Source: Bacillota bacterium (lineage in GTDB: Bacteria; Vulcanimicrobiota; JAMDEM01). From it: a stretch of DNA of 10,377 nucleotides. A model generated the notes under the pieces. The model did not search any database. It was not told the DNA's origin and saw only the letters and a program-made list of their open reading frames with translations. Position numbers and translations under genes: made by a program. The stretch is taken from contig JAMDEM010000177.1 in assembly GCA_023486985.1 (NCBI GenBank), forward strand, positions 1 to 10,377. Direction: 5' to 3'. This document shows, piece after piece, positions 1-6,602 of the stretch; the stretch's first letter is position 1; each line of letters opens with the position of its first letter.

Positions 1-804
1 AAAAGCCTTCGCCCGGGCAGCTTCAAGAGTAATTGAGAATTCCTCAAAATTTAATTCTCCCTTAACTTCGTAAGGCAGAAGATTGTTTGTACCCATGACT
101 GTATTTAAATGCGTTTTTGCAACCTCCAGAGCATTGCCTGCCTGCTCCAGCGAGAGAAGGCCGTTAGAAAGGTTTACCCTCGCCTGCGTCACATCTATTT
201 TGGGTTTTGTTCCCACCTCAAAAAACGATTCTGCTTGATTCAAATGCTTCTTCAAGTTAGCTACCGATTCTTCCTGGACCTTAACAAGCGCTTCATTTTG
301 AAGAACGCTATAATAGCCTTGATATGCATTGAGCAGAACCTGCTGAATCACATTATATAGCTGCTGCTGGGATTGTATAACATTTTCTTTTGCGGCTCGA
401 ATTGAAGCATTAGTCCTTCCGAAATCGGTAATCAGCTGCTGCAAAGAAAGAGAAGAACTTAACCCGCCTGAAGAGCCGGAAAAGCTCGAAACCTGTCCGG
501 ATGAATTGGTGCGTAAAACAGTTCCGCCATTAAATGACCCATTTTGATTATAACTGCTCTGGAAAGAAACCTGGGGCTTGGAATTGGACTCTGTCTCAAT
601 CTCGGATCCCTTTGTCTGCCTGATTTGAGCAAGGCTCTGGCGTAAAAGAGGATGATTTTTAACTGCAATGTTAATAATGTCCTGAAGGGTAAGAATCTTT
701 TTTGATTCTTCCGCCTTAACCGTGTCGTAAAAAAGGAACCCGGTTAAAAACAGAGCGAACAAAATAATCAAAAAACTAAGAGATGAAAACCTTATCTGCT
801 TCAT
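1..804 (-). CDS. TolC-family outer-membrane efflux protein, N-terminal part (runs off left edge)
   Basis: Reading the minus strand from the ATG at 804-802 gives 268 residues without a stop up to the window edge, so the C-terminal part (full family members are usually 420-480 aa) is missing. Residues 1-31 form a signal peptide: a basic start, a long hydrophobic core and a VKA cleavage site before EESKK. The mature part begins with the usual TolC opening (LTLQDIINIAVKNHPLL, about 38-54). It continues into long amphipathic helices rich in Q, N and A, with a Ser/Gly-rich stretch at 101-120. The repeat-end signature VGTKPKIDVTQARVNL lies at 197-212. TolC proteins form trimeric channels across the outer membrane and periplasm for type I secretion or RND/ABC efflux. 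The partner pump would lie beyond the left edge. A purine-rich AAAGGA lies about 10 nt upstream of the ATG. Family assignment is firm; the substrate is unknown. Confidence 0.9.
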   Translation of the reverse strand, partial: MKQIRFSSLSFLIILFALFLTGFLFYDTVKAEESKKILTLQDIINIAVKNHPLLRQSLAQIRQTKGSEIETESNSKPQVSFQSSYNQNGSFNGGTVLRTNSSGQVSSFSGSSGGLSSSLSLQQLITDFGRTNASIRAAKENVIQSQQQLYNVIQQVLLNAYQGYYSVLQNEALVKVQEESVANLKKHLNQAESFFEVGTKPKIDVTQARVNLSNGLLSLEQAGNALEVAKTHLNTVMGTNNLLPYEVKGELNFEEFSITLEAARAKAF

Positions 805-871
805 AATCTTTCATTCCTTTTCCTTATTTATTCGTAAAATCAAAGAATATTTCCTTTTATAATCTGCCACG

Positions 872-1010
872 GAGATTGCTTCTTCGCGATGCTCCTCGCA
901 ATGACATTCTGTAGCTTCGCGAAACCCATCTACGCCTTCGGCGCGGATACCCTGCTCGATGTCTAAACGGACCTCCTCGCAACGGCCACCCAAGAGCCTT
1001 CGGCAAGCTT
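872..1010. repeat. REP-like GC-rich palindromic repeats, two units
   Basis: This stretch is much richer in GC than its surroundings. On the minus strand it contains the familiar dispersed repeat core CATTGCGAGGAGC followed by GAAGCAATC. The arms ATTGC (875-879) and GCAAT (898-902) are inverted. A second minus-strand copy of the GTTGCGAGGAGG half lies near 971-983. Small hairpins with C(TTCG)G tetraloops occur at about 931-941 and 1000-1010. Translation across it gives CHCEEHREEAIS, a typical artefact of this repeat class, so no gene is called. It lies upstream of the tolC-like gene and may have been inserted into the intergenic space. Confidence 0.6.
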
Positions 1011-1035
1011 AATTCTTCAAATAATCAGACCCCTC

Positions 1036-1065
1036 TTGACAAATTTAGTTCTTTCCTGGTATAAT
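1036..1065 (+). promoter_or_regulatory. Near-consensus sigma-70 promoter for the DUF2249/hemerythrin operon
   Basis: TTGACA at 1036-1041 and TATAAT at 1060-1065 both match the consensus exactly and are separated by 18 bp. Transcription would start near 1072 and read rightward into the gene at 1280. This is the best promoter in the window. Its perfect boxes together with an overlapping palindrome suggest a strong promoter held off by a repressor (inference). Confidence 0.75.
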
Positions 1066-1085
1066 TGGTATTAGAAATACCAATT
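1063..1085. promoter_or_regulatory. 23-bp operator-like palindrome over the -10 box and start site
   Basis: The arms AATTGGTATT (1063-1072) and AATACCAATT (1076-1085) are perfectly inverted around a 3-nt centre, AGA. The left arm overlaps the last bases of the TATAAT box, and the centre falls at the expected start site. That is where a dimeric repressor would block transcription. The motif does not match the FNR, CRP, Rex or HcpR consensus patterns I know, so no regulator is named. Confidence 0.6.
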
Positions 1086-1279
1086 TCATGCGAGCGAATT
1101 CATGAGGAGACAATCGGCTGGGATAAACCTGACTCTTACTTTCATGTTCTTTGATAACTAATTCCCTTAATAAGCAAAGCTTGTTTTGCGGCACGACACT
1201 CCGCAGCAAACTGCAGAGTTTTCAATCGCAAAATAAAAACCGCCGAATATAAATGACAGCAAAAAAAGGAGGCAGAAAA
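1086..1279 (+). other. About 200-nt untranslated leader of the DUF2249 operon, function unknown
   Basis: Between the predicted start site (about 1072) and the first start codon (1280) there is no open frame with a ribosome-binding site. It holds a possible hairpin with TGCGG near 1186-1190 and CCGCA near 1201-1205, and a copy of a 16-bp repeat core (GCAAAGCTTGTTTTGC, 1174-1189) seen again near 6550-6567. I could not match it to a riboswitch class by eye. Confidence 0.35.
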
Positions 1280-1513
1280 ATGAACACAAATTTAATCACC
1301 CTTGATTTAAGAGAAATGCACCCCATTTACCGCCATGACAAAATTTTTGAATTCTGGGAAAAAATGACGCCCGGCGAAGTCCTTCAGATAATCAACGACC
1401 ACAACCCGAAACCGCTTCATTATCAATTTGAAGCCGAGCAAAAAGGAAAATATGAGTGGGGGACCGTCGAAGAAGGACCCAAAGACTGGATAGTCAACAT
1501 AAAAAGGATATGA
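1280..1513 (+). CDS. Stand-alone DUF2249 domain protein
   Basis: This is a 77-aa soluble protein made of one DUF2249 domain, starting LITLDLREMHP and carrying the core GEVLQIINDHNPKPLHYQF. The start at 1280 is preferred over an in-frame ATG at 1253 because GGAGG (1268-1272) lies 7 nt before 1280 and inside the longer frame. DUF2249 domains occur alone or fused to hemerythrin domains in genes linked to nitric oxide, denitrification and redox stress; their biochemical role is not settled. The same domain recurs at the N-terminus of the third gene of this operon (2215-3198), sharing the IINDH-P pattern, which suggests the two act together or arose by duplication. Its stop is followed by the next gene after 6 nt. 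The family call is confident; the function is not. Confidence 0.88.
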   Translation: MNTNLITLDLREMHPIYRHDKIFEFWEKMTPGEVLQIINDHNPKPLHYQFEAEQKGKYEWGTVEEGPKDWIVNIKRI

Positions 1514-1519
1514 TAAAAC

Positions 1520-2185
1520 ATGAGCAAGGCAAAAACCATTGAAAAAATTGAAAAAGCCGAATTCCAGGATTTCTTTAAAGAAATTCCTTCCATAAAGCTT
1601 AAAGAGCCCCTGGCTGAAGTTCTGGGAGCTGTTAAGGGAGAAGCATTATTTGAATATTCTTTTTCTGATGTTGTCAAATTTGCAGGACACGCCTGCCCGA
1701 CCGTTGCCGGAGCTTATCTTATTACTCTGGAGGGCTTGAAAGCATTATATAAAAAGGAAATCCCTGTGCGAGGCGAGATTGCAGTGACCATAAGAGGAGG
1801 AAGAGAAGAAGCCGCTTATGGACCCATTTCACAGGTAATTTCATATATAACCGGTGCCGCCCCGGAAACCGGCTTCAAGGGAATGATGTTTAAATACAAA
1901 AGGCAGAATCTTTTAAAATTCAATCCTGAAAGCGGACGAAAGCCGTATTTGGTTCGCTTTAAAGATGTTAATACGGGAAAGCAGGTGGAGGTGGAATTTT
2001 CGCCGGAAAAAATTCCTGCCCTGGAATCTGACAACAAGATTATACAGCTCTTTGAAAAAGTCATCTGGAACGGCGCTACACCCTCTGAAAAAGAAGCCTT
2101 TAAAGATGCCTGGACAGGAAAAGTAAAACGCATTCTTATTGACCGCTCCGGTATCGAAAACTGGCTGAAAACAAAAGAAATATAA
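1520..2185 (+). CDS. FmdE-like protein with GHACP motif
   Basis: This is a 221-aa soluble protein without a signal peptide. Residues 54-61 read FAGHACPT, resembling the conserved GHxCPG signature of FmdE-family proteins (named for a gene linked to molybdenum formylmethanofuran dehydrogenase), with H57 and C59 as candidate metal or cofactor ligands. A second FmdE-like block follows at 110-122 (ITGAAPETGFKGM). There the cysteine I expect in the family (TGCT-GKGN) is replaced by alanine, so the site is probably altered. The C-terminal half (about 130-221) is charged and lacks the zinc-ribbon cysteines found in some longer FmdE proteins. The gene lies 6 nt after the DUF2249 gene and 29 nt before the hemerythrin fusion, clearly in one operon. 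A weak AAAAAGGA lies about 11 nt upstream of the ATG. The family assignment is moderate; the function is unknown, and a sensing or metal-binding partner of the hemerythrin is only an inference. Confidence 0.7.
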   Translation: MSKAKTIEKIEKAEFQDFFKEIPSIKLKEPLAEVLGAVKGEALFEYSFSDVVKFAGHACPTVAGAYLITLEGLKALYKKEIPVRGEIAVTIRGGREEAAYGPISQVISYITGAAPETGFKGMMFKYKRQNLLKFNPESGRKPYLVRFKDVNTGKQVEVEFSPEKIPALESDNKIIQLFEKVIWNGATPSEKEAFKDAWTGKVKRILIDRSGIENWLKTKEI

Positions 2186-2214
2186 CACAAAAATAAAAAT
2201 GAGGTGATAAAAAA

Positions 2215-3198
2215 ATGGAAACTGCCGTAAAAACTCTTGATGTAAGAAAAGTTTCTCCTTTTGAACGTCCCAATCTTTTGTTTCCTGCTATTAGCGCACT
2301 GGCTGCCGGCGAAACTCTTGAAATCATAAACGACCATGACCCTTCCCATCTTTCAATGCTTCTTGAAAGTCAGTCGCCGGGACAATATCAGGTAATGACA
2401 ACGGAATACCCGGACCGCTGGGTTGCACATATTACAAAGACAATGCATGAAACTGACAAAAAACAGCAGGTAAAAGACCTGATAAAGGAGCTTCATGGAG
2501 GAGGAGACCCGGCAAAGCTTAAAGAGAAAGGAAAAGATATTTTGAACTCCATAAGCCACACCGATATTGCATTGATTGAACAGGAACTTATCAGGGAAGG
2601 CACTACAGTTGATGAAATCAGGAAGCTCTGTGATGTCCATCTTGAAATGATGAGGGATTCAATTGTTAAAAACAGGATTGAAGTCCATGCTCCTCATCCC
2701 ATCCATACCCTTATGGAAGAGCACCAGGTAATTCTGGGGAACCTGAAAAAATTAAAGGAACTGACTGAAACTTTCAAGTCAAAAAAGAATTTCAAAAGAC
2801 TTGAAACAGAACTTGCAGAGCTTAAGGAAGTTTCTCACGAGCTTATTGAAGCAGAAAAGCATCACCAGCGGGAAGAAGACGTTATCTTCCCGGCTATTGA
2901 AAAACAGGGAGTAGTTGAGCCTCCGGAGATAATGAGGCAGGAGCACGTTGAATTCCGCAGGAGAAAAGAAGCTCTTTACAAGCTTGCCCAAAATGCTGAG
3001 ACTCTTTCTTATGAAGAATTTATTGCAAAACTAACTGACCATGGGCTATTTATAGCCAAAGAACTTGACAGTCATATTTACAAAGAAGACAACATTCTGT
3101 ACCAGCTTGCCCTTCAGGTAGTACCAAAAGGCGAATGGGATGAAATAAAGCGCAGGTGCGATGAGATAGGCTACTGCTGTTTCACTCCGCAGGGATAA
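2215..3198 (+). CDS. DUF2249-DUF438-hemerythrin (HHE) fusion protein
   Basis: This 327-aa soluble protein has three domains in order. DUF2249 spans about 6-75 (core ETLEIINDHDPSHL). DUF438 spans about 83-150 (LIKELHGGGDP, IEQELIREG, LCDVH). A hemerythrin-like four-helix domain spans about 155-305. Likely diiron ligands are in HPIHTLMEEH (H161/H164, H170), EKHHQREEDVIFP (H216/H217, E221), RQEH (H244) and LDSHIYKEDN (H287, E291). It ends in a GYCCFTP tail, which I recall from DUF438 hemerythrins. Hemerythrin diiron centres bind O2 or NO, and relatives such as YtfE/Ric repair iron-sulfur clusters damaged by NO. The DUF438 members are usually taken as sensors or stress proteins. The ribosome-binding site GAGGTGAT (2201-2208) decides the start. 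It closes the operon with the DUF2249 and FmdE-like genes. Confidence 0.9.
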   Translation: METAVKTLDVRKVSPFERPNLLFPAISALAAGETLEIINDHDPSHLSMLLESQSPGQYQVMTTEYPDRWVAHITKTMHETDKKQQVKDLIKELHGGGDPAKLKEKGKDILNSISHTDIALIEQELIREGTTVDEIRKLCDVHLEMMRDSIVKNRIEVHAPHPIHTLMEEHQVILGNLKKLKELTETFKSKKNFKRLETELAELKEVSHELIEAEKHHQREEDVIFPAIEKQGVVEPPEIMRQEHVEFRRRKEALYKLAQNAETLSYEEFIAKLTDHGLFIAKELDSHIYKEDNILYQLALQVVPKGEWDEIKRRCDEIGYCCFTPQG

Positions 3199-3210
3199 AA
3201 GTAGAACAAA

Positions 3211-3241
3211 AAAAGAGGGGGAAGATTTTCCCCCCCTTTTT
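3211..3241. terminator. Hairpin terminator shared by converging genes
   Basis: The arm AAAAGAGGGGGAA (3211-3223) pairs with TTCCCCCCCTTTT (3228-3240) with one A-C mismatch and a 4-nt loop. T-runs flank the stem on both strands, so it can terminate rightward transcription from the hemerythrin gene and leftward transcription from the porin gene. It lies in the 57-bp gap between their two stop codons. Confidence 0.8.
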
Positions 3242-3255
3242 ACCAAACTAAAAAT

Positions 3256-5235
3256 TTACCACCTTGTGTTTATTCCGCCCTGTATTATTGTCGCGGATCC
3301 GTTGTTAATGGTGTTAAAAGTGTCCGCCCATGATTCCATCCCGAAGTCCAGGAATAAGGAGTAATTGGTTTTCACTTTATAATCTATCCCTATCGTGCCT
3401 CTCCTTATCCTGATATTCAACGGAACAAGCTCGGTGACTACGCCTGTGCCAACTGGGAAGCGCTCCGAACCGGTGGTAATCCGGTTAGTGGCGGTAGACT
3501 TTGTTTCTGTATAAACTCCTCTCAGCTTTGTACCTTCTTTGATATTGTAATAAATTTCGCCAGATAAAATATTATTTTTATATTCAAATGGAGTGCCGTA
3601 TTCATTAGGCTTGGGAGCACCGTGAGGCAAAGCACCTGAATAGAACCAGTAAAAATCACTGGTGTACAAGCCGTCTTCCAGTCCGTATCTTCCCGTTATC
3701 CCCCATTTAGAATTAATTTTAGCAATGAATCCCAGATCATAGGTGGTTAGCCTGTCAGTGAAAGTTCCGTCATTGCTTTTCTGGTCATTATTATTATAGT
3801 TTGCAAAAGCCATGAACATATCACTGGGAAGATATTCCAGTGCGGCTGAGAAATTATTGCCCTGGCCTGCAACGCCTCTTCTGAAGTCAGGCTTATCGCT
3901 CGATATGTTCTTGTACAAAACCTCAATGTTTACATTTTTGACAGGAACGGCTTTCAATCCAAGGCTTAATGTGGCTTTATAGTTGGAGTCGTTCGGCCCG
4001 TTGAAAAGCCCGGCGGCAGGAGCTGTAAAGGTTTCCATATGATTATTGGCATTTGGCCTGCTGAACTGCTCATATTTATAGCCGCCCTCAAGAACCAGAT
4101 TGTTGCGGCCAAGGTATGTTACGCCTAGTTCTCCTACCGTAATATAAAGATTATTTAACGGCAAGGCATCAATTGCTGGAGCAAAACGAGTCTGAAGAAG
4201 TTTGCTTCTGTTTGTATCATTTTTCTGGAATTTCGCGTTAACTATCCAGTTATTATCCGGTCTCCAGCTTATCCCCGCATTAAAGTTAGATATATCTATT
4301 GTGTTAAGCGTAGAAAGATTTTTTCTGTTCTTGGAACCATACCCCAGATTGTAAGATATATTTTCCGTAAGGTCTCCTCTTAGTTTTACTCCGCCGGCTC
4401 TGGTTACGAAATTAGGCTGCTGCCAGGGAGTCTGGTCAGCGAATCCAGCAGAGTAAATCAGGGGAGCAGTGTCGTTAAACTGGACTACATAATAGTGTCC
4501 GGCAAGGGCATTCTTCTTTCCAAGCTTGCTTTCAAAACCTGCATCAAAAGTTTTAGTCTCCCTGGCAATATACTGCAGATCTTGTGTGGGTCCAACTGAA
4601 TACCTTCTCTCAACCTGGCCATTTTTCATCTCGTCGCTAAACTTCAAAAGCCACCTTACGGGGTGCCATTTTGGAATCCTGAAATCCAGGCTGAAGTCCA
4701 GGTACTGACGGTTAATAAAAAAATCTGCGCCGTTTGTAAGATCGATAGTGGATGATTTTGCGCCTCCCTGTCCGTAAGGCTGCTGCATGTACTGACCTCC
4801 CACTATCACTCCGTACTGATACCTTCCAATCCGGTGGGTAAGGCCTTCAATGCTTGCCTTTAATGTAACATTACTGCCTGCATCGTAGTAAAAATGCACA
4901 TGTTCATCGCCCATGATCGGATAGCTGAGTCCCAGCTCCCAGGAAGAATCTCCGTCTTTCGTCCTGTCCCGGTAAAAGAAATCTTTTATATCCGGTTTCA
5001 GGGTATTATTATTTCCTCCCCTGCCGTCATATTCCCGGACAAAACTCTGATTGGTACCGCGTGAATCTATCCAGTAAAGTTCGGGAATAAAGTAGCCTCC
5101 GGGAAATACTACCGCGCCTTCTTCTTCGGCGGGTGCCGGAGGAGCAGTCGAAGCTTCATCGGCTCGTGCAATCAACAGCCCGAATGGTATTGCCAGTATT
5201 GAAATTAATATTATTATAAAAATTATTTTTTTCAT
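3256..5235 (-). CDS. Outer-membrane beta-barrel of MtrB/PioB type
   Basis: This 659-aa protein begins with a signal peptide (MKKIIFIIILISILAIPFG, cleavage after ARA near residue 25) and a short Ala/Pro/Glu linker. The remainder has the alternating polar/aromatic strands, glycine- and asparagine-rich turns and C-terminal aromatic residue (INTRW) of a large beta-barrel. Length and layout fit MtrB/PioB/MtoB proteins, which sheathe a multiheme cytochrome in the outer membrane and let electrons cross it. The gene lies 18 nt after a decaheme MtrA-type cytochrome, which is the main support for the call; sequence similarity by eye is only suggestive. I find no cysteine in the chain, so the N-terminal CxxC of Shewanella MtrB is absent. 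GGGAGGTGA (minus strand, 5242-5250) lies 6 nt before the ATG. It could be another cytochrome-associated porin. No MtrC-type surface cytochrome is in the window. Confidence 0.75.
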   Translation of the reverse strand: MKKIIFIIILISILAIPFGLLIARADEASTAPPAPAEEEGAVVFPGGYFIPELYWIDSRGTNQSFVREYDGRGGNNNTLKPDIKDFFYRDRTKDGDSSWELGLSYPIMGDEHVHFYYDAGSNVTLKASIEGLTHRIGRYQYGVIVGGQYMQQPYGQGGAKSSTIDLTNGADFFINRQYLDFSLDFRIPKWHPVRWLLKFSDEMKNGQVERRYSVGPTQDLQYIARETKTFDAGFESKLGKKNALAGHYYVVQFNDTAPLIYSAGFADQTPWQQPNFVTRAGGVKLRGDLTENISYNLGYGSKNRKNLSTLNTIDISNFNAGISWRPDNNWIVNAKFQKNDTNRSKLLQTRFAPAIDALPLNNLYITVGELGVTYLGRNNLVLEGGYKYEQFSRPNANNHMETFTAPAAGLFNGPNDSNYKATLSLGLKAVPVKNVNIEVLYKNISSDKPDFRRGVAGQGNNFSAALEYLPSDMFMAFANYNNNDQKSNDGTFTDRLTTYDLGFIAKINSKWGITGRYGLEDGLYTSDFYWFYSGALPHGAPKPNEYGTPFEYKNNILSGEIYYNIKEGTKLRGVYTETKSTATNRITTGSERFPVGTGVVTELVPLNIRIRRGTIGIDYKVKTNYSLFLDFGMESWADTFNTINNGSATIIQGGINTRW

Positions 5236-5253
5236 TTATTTTCACCTCCCTTT

Positions 5254-6153
5254 CTAAAATCTCAGTGCTTCATGTCTGTCGGAACCGTGAATAGCGGAAT
5301 GACAGTTGGTGCAACCGATTCTAAATTCAAACCGGTCTATTCTGCTCAATGGGTCTGTCCCAGGCACAAATGCAACGACATGCGGAATAGCATGACACTT
5401 ATAGCAGAGAAATGGAACTGTTTGAGCAAGAAGTCTGTCATTTACAGAGCCGTGCGGCTTGTGGCAGTACAGGCAGTCTTCCTCAACAGGAGGATGCTCA
5501 AACCTGAACGGTCCTGACTTGTCGGCATGGCACTGAATGCAGAGTTCCACAATCTTTTCCGCCTTCAAATTGTCTTTTGCCCCGCCATGAGGATTATGGC
5601 AGGAATAGCATTCCATCTTCCCCTCAAGTATGGGATGATGAGAAGGAAGACTAGCCTCCAGCTTTTTGTCTTTATGGCATTCAAAACAAAGCTCGGAACC
5701 TTTCTTCTCCAGCATGTTCCTTCTTGCGTAGTTATGAGGATTGTGGCAGGAGATGCATGACAGATTTTTTGTTGCATGCTCGCTTGAATTCCACTGGAAA
5801 AGCATGGTGGTCTGACTGTGGCATTTCAAACAAATCTGGTTGACCTCCTTGCTTGATAACCCCTTGAAAGATATTATCTTAGTTTTGTCTCCTCCGCCTT
5901 CAACATGCGCGCTTCCGGGACCATGACATGCCTCGCATCCTTTTTCATCGTCTTTTAAAGCAGAATCCAGGAGAGTTTTTCTGTGAGGGGTCTGGTCATA
6001 CTGCTTGTAAGCTTCATCGTGGCAGCCTTTGCAAGTTTCGGCTCCCACATAGGTTTTTTCAACATTGCCATTTGCCCTCACAATAAAAAAAGCAGCTAAA
6101 ACACCTACGAAAATTACTAGAAAAACTAAAAAAACCTTACCCTTGAACTTCAT
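5254..6153 (-). CDS. Decaheme c-type cytochrome, MtrA/PioA/DmsE family
   Basis: This is a 299-aa exported protein with ten CxxCH heme sites, starting at residues 41, 73, 108, 133, 156, 182, 205, 227, 250 and 281. An N-terminal hydrophobic segment (about 7-25, followed by RAN) is a signal peptide or membrane anchor. Spacing and motifs (AETCKGCH, CEACHGPGSAHVEGGGD, CISCHNPH, CYSCHNPHGG) match the periplasmic decaheme subunit of porin-cytochrome conduits (MtrA, PioA, MtoA, DmsE), which span the barrel as a heme wire. Additional histidines such as those in HNPH and HHP could serve as distal ligands. GGAGGT (minus strand, 6158-6163) precedes the ATG by 4 nt. It is first in a two-gene operon with the barrel gene. 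Whether the conduit sends electrons out (metal or DMSO reduction) or in (Fe(II) oxidation) cannot be read from the sequence. Confidence 0.92.
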   Translation of the reverse strand: MKFKGKVFLVFLVIFVGVLAAFFIVRANGNVEKTYVGAETCKGCHDEAYKQYDQTPHRKTLLDSALKDDEKGCEACHGPGSAHVEGGGDKTKIISFKGLSSKEVNQICLKCHSQTTMLFQWNSSEHATKNLSCISCHNPHNYARRNMLEKKGSELCFECHKDKKLEASLPSHHPILEGKMECYSCHNPHGGAKDNLKAEKIVELCIQCHADKSGPFRFEHPPVEEDCLYCHKPHGSVNDRLLAQTVPFLCYKCHAIPHVVAFVPGTDPLSRIDRFEFRIGCTNCHSAIHGSDRHEALRF

Positions 6154-6253
6154 CTTAACCTCCTTCTATTTGAAAATAAAAAACTTTTTTATTAAGTTCC
6201 ACCCCCTCTTTAGTAGTATTGCGATTGTGAATATTTTTGCTAACAGACTTATA

Positions 6254-6275
6254 ATTTCACACTTGATTGTGAAAT
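6254..6275. promoter_or_regulatory. Inverted repeat upstream of the cytochrome operon, possible regulator site
   Basis: ATTTCACA (6254-6261) and TGTGAAAT (6268-6275) are perfectly inverted around a 6-nt spacer, about 100 bp upstream of the cytochrome start codon. The half-sites are oriented opposite to CRP (TGTGA-N6-TCACA) and Rex (TTGTGAA-N4-TTCACAA), so it belongs to neither as written. A second GATTGTGAA lies at 6223-6231, exactly 42 bp from the one at 6265-6273, about four helical turns. The minus-strand TATAAG at 6248-6253 abuts the palindrome and could be a -10 box. The evidence is positional only. Confidence 0.35.
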
Positions 6276-6506
6276 CCTTCTTTGTCTTATATGATTTTTT
6301 ATTTTTTTTAATAAAAATTTTGAGAAAACCAGTTGATACTACATTAGGTATATTATAATTATAATTAGAGAATGTTAATTCTATGTATTAAAATTTTTTC
6401 ATACCTTTTAGCTGGCTTTTAACCTCCCTGTTCATTTTGCTAAAAAATGTTTGAATTTCCTTTTTCAGTGAAATAATAAAATAAGGCTTAATAAATCAAG
6501 CCACTG
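6276..6506. other. AT-rich divergent intergenic region
   Basis: This is a strongly AT-rich stretch with long A and T runs and no supported gene. A possible rightward promoter is TTGAAT (6451-6456) and TAATAA (6474-6479) with a 17-bp spacer. A second, weaker candidate is TTGATA (6333-6338) with TATAAT (6354-6359) at a short 15-bp spacing. Either could drive the pterin dehydratase gene through the palindromic repeats at 6507-6632. Confidence 0.3.
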
Positions 6507-6575
6507 CCTGTAGTAAGGTAGCAATGGCAGACCCTGGTCTGCCGGGAATGGCAAAGCAAGCTTTGCCACTACAGG
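6507..6575. repeat. Cloverleaf-like nested palindromic repeat
   Basis: Three perfect 8-bp stems are nested. The outer stem is CCTGTAGT (6507-6514) with ACTACAGG (6568-6575). Inside it, one arm is GGCAGACC (6526-6533) with GGTCTGCC (6536-6543), and the other is GGCAAAGC (6550-6557) with GCTTTGCC (6560-6567). The DNA or RNA would fold as a three-way junction with 2-nt loops. It has no T-run, so it is not a classical terminator. It resembles a small non-coding mobile palindromic repeat (REP/MITE-like); no transposase is present. Confidence 0.7.
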
Positions 6576-6602
6576 TTACATAGCGATTTATAGTGAAAGA
6601 TT

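Noticed and set aside
109..360. 83-aa plus-strand frame at the left edge
   Set aside because: It lies antisense to the tolC-like coding sequence, which has a signal peptide and family motifs.
811..993. Minus-strand 60-aa frame containing CHCEEHREEAIS
   Set aside because: This is the typical spurious translation of a REP-like repeat, and it has no ribosome-binding site or protein-like continuation.
872..1010. CRISPR array or tandem repeat
   Set aside because: There are only two diverged units with no regular spacers, and no cas gene is present. The structure is that of a dispersed palindromic repeat.
1816..2349. Long 177-aa minus-strand frame opposite the FmdE-like and hemerythrin genes
   Set aside because: It lies antisense to two well-supported genes, has an unnatural Phe/Ser-rich composition and matches no family I recognise.
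6254..6275. Inverted repeat as a CRP, Rex or HcpR site
   Set aside because: The half-sites point the opposite way (TCACA-N6-TGTGA) from those consensus sites, so only a generic regulator site is called.
6065..6358. 97-aa plus-strand frame over the cytochrome start and AT-rich region
   Set aside because: Its sequence is low-complexity Lys/Phe/Ile from AT-rich DNA. It overlaps the signal peptide of the cytochrome gene and has no ribosome-binding site.
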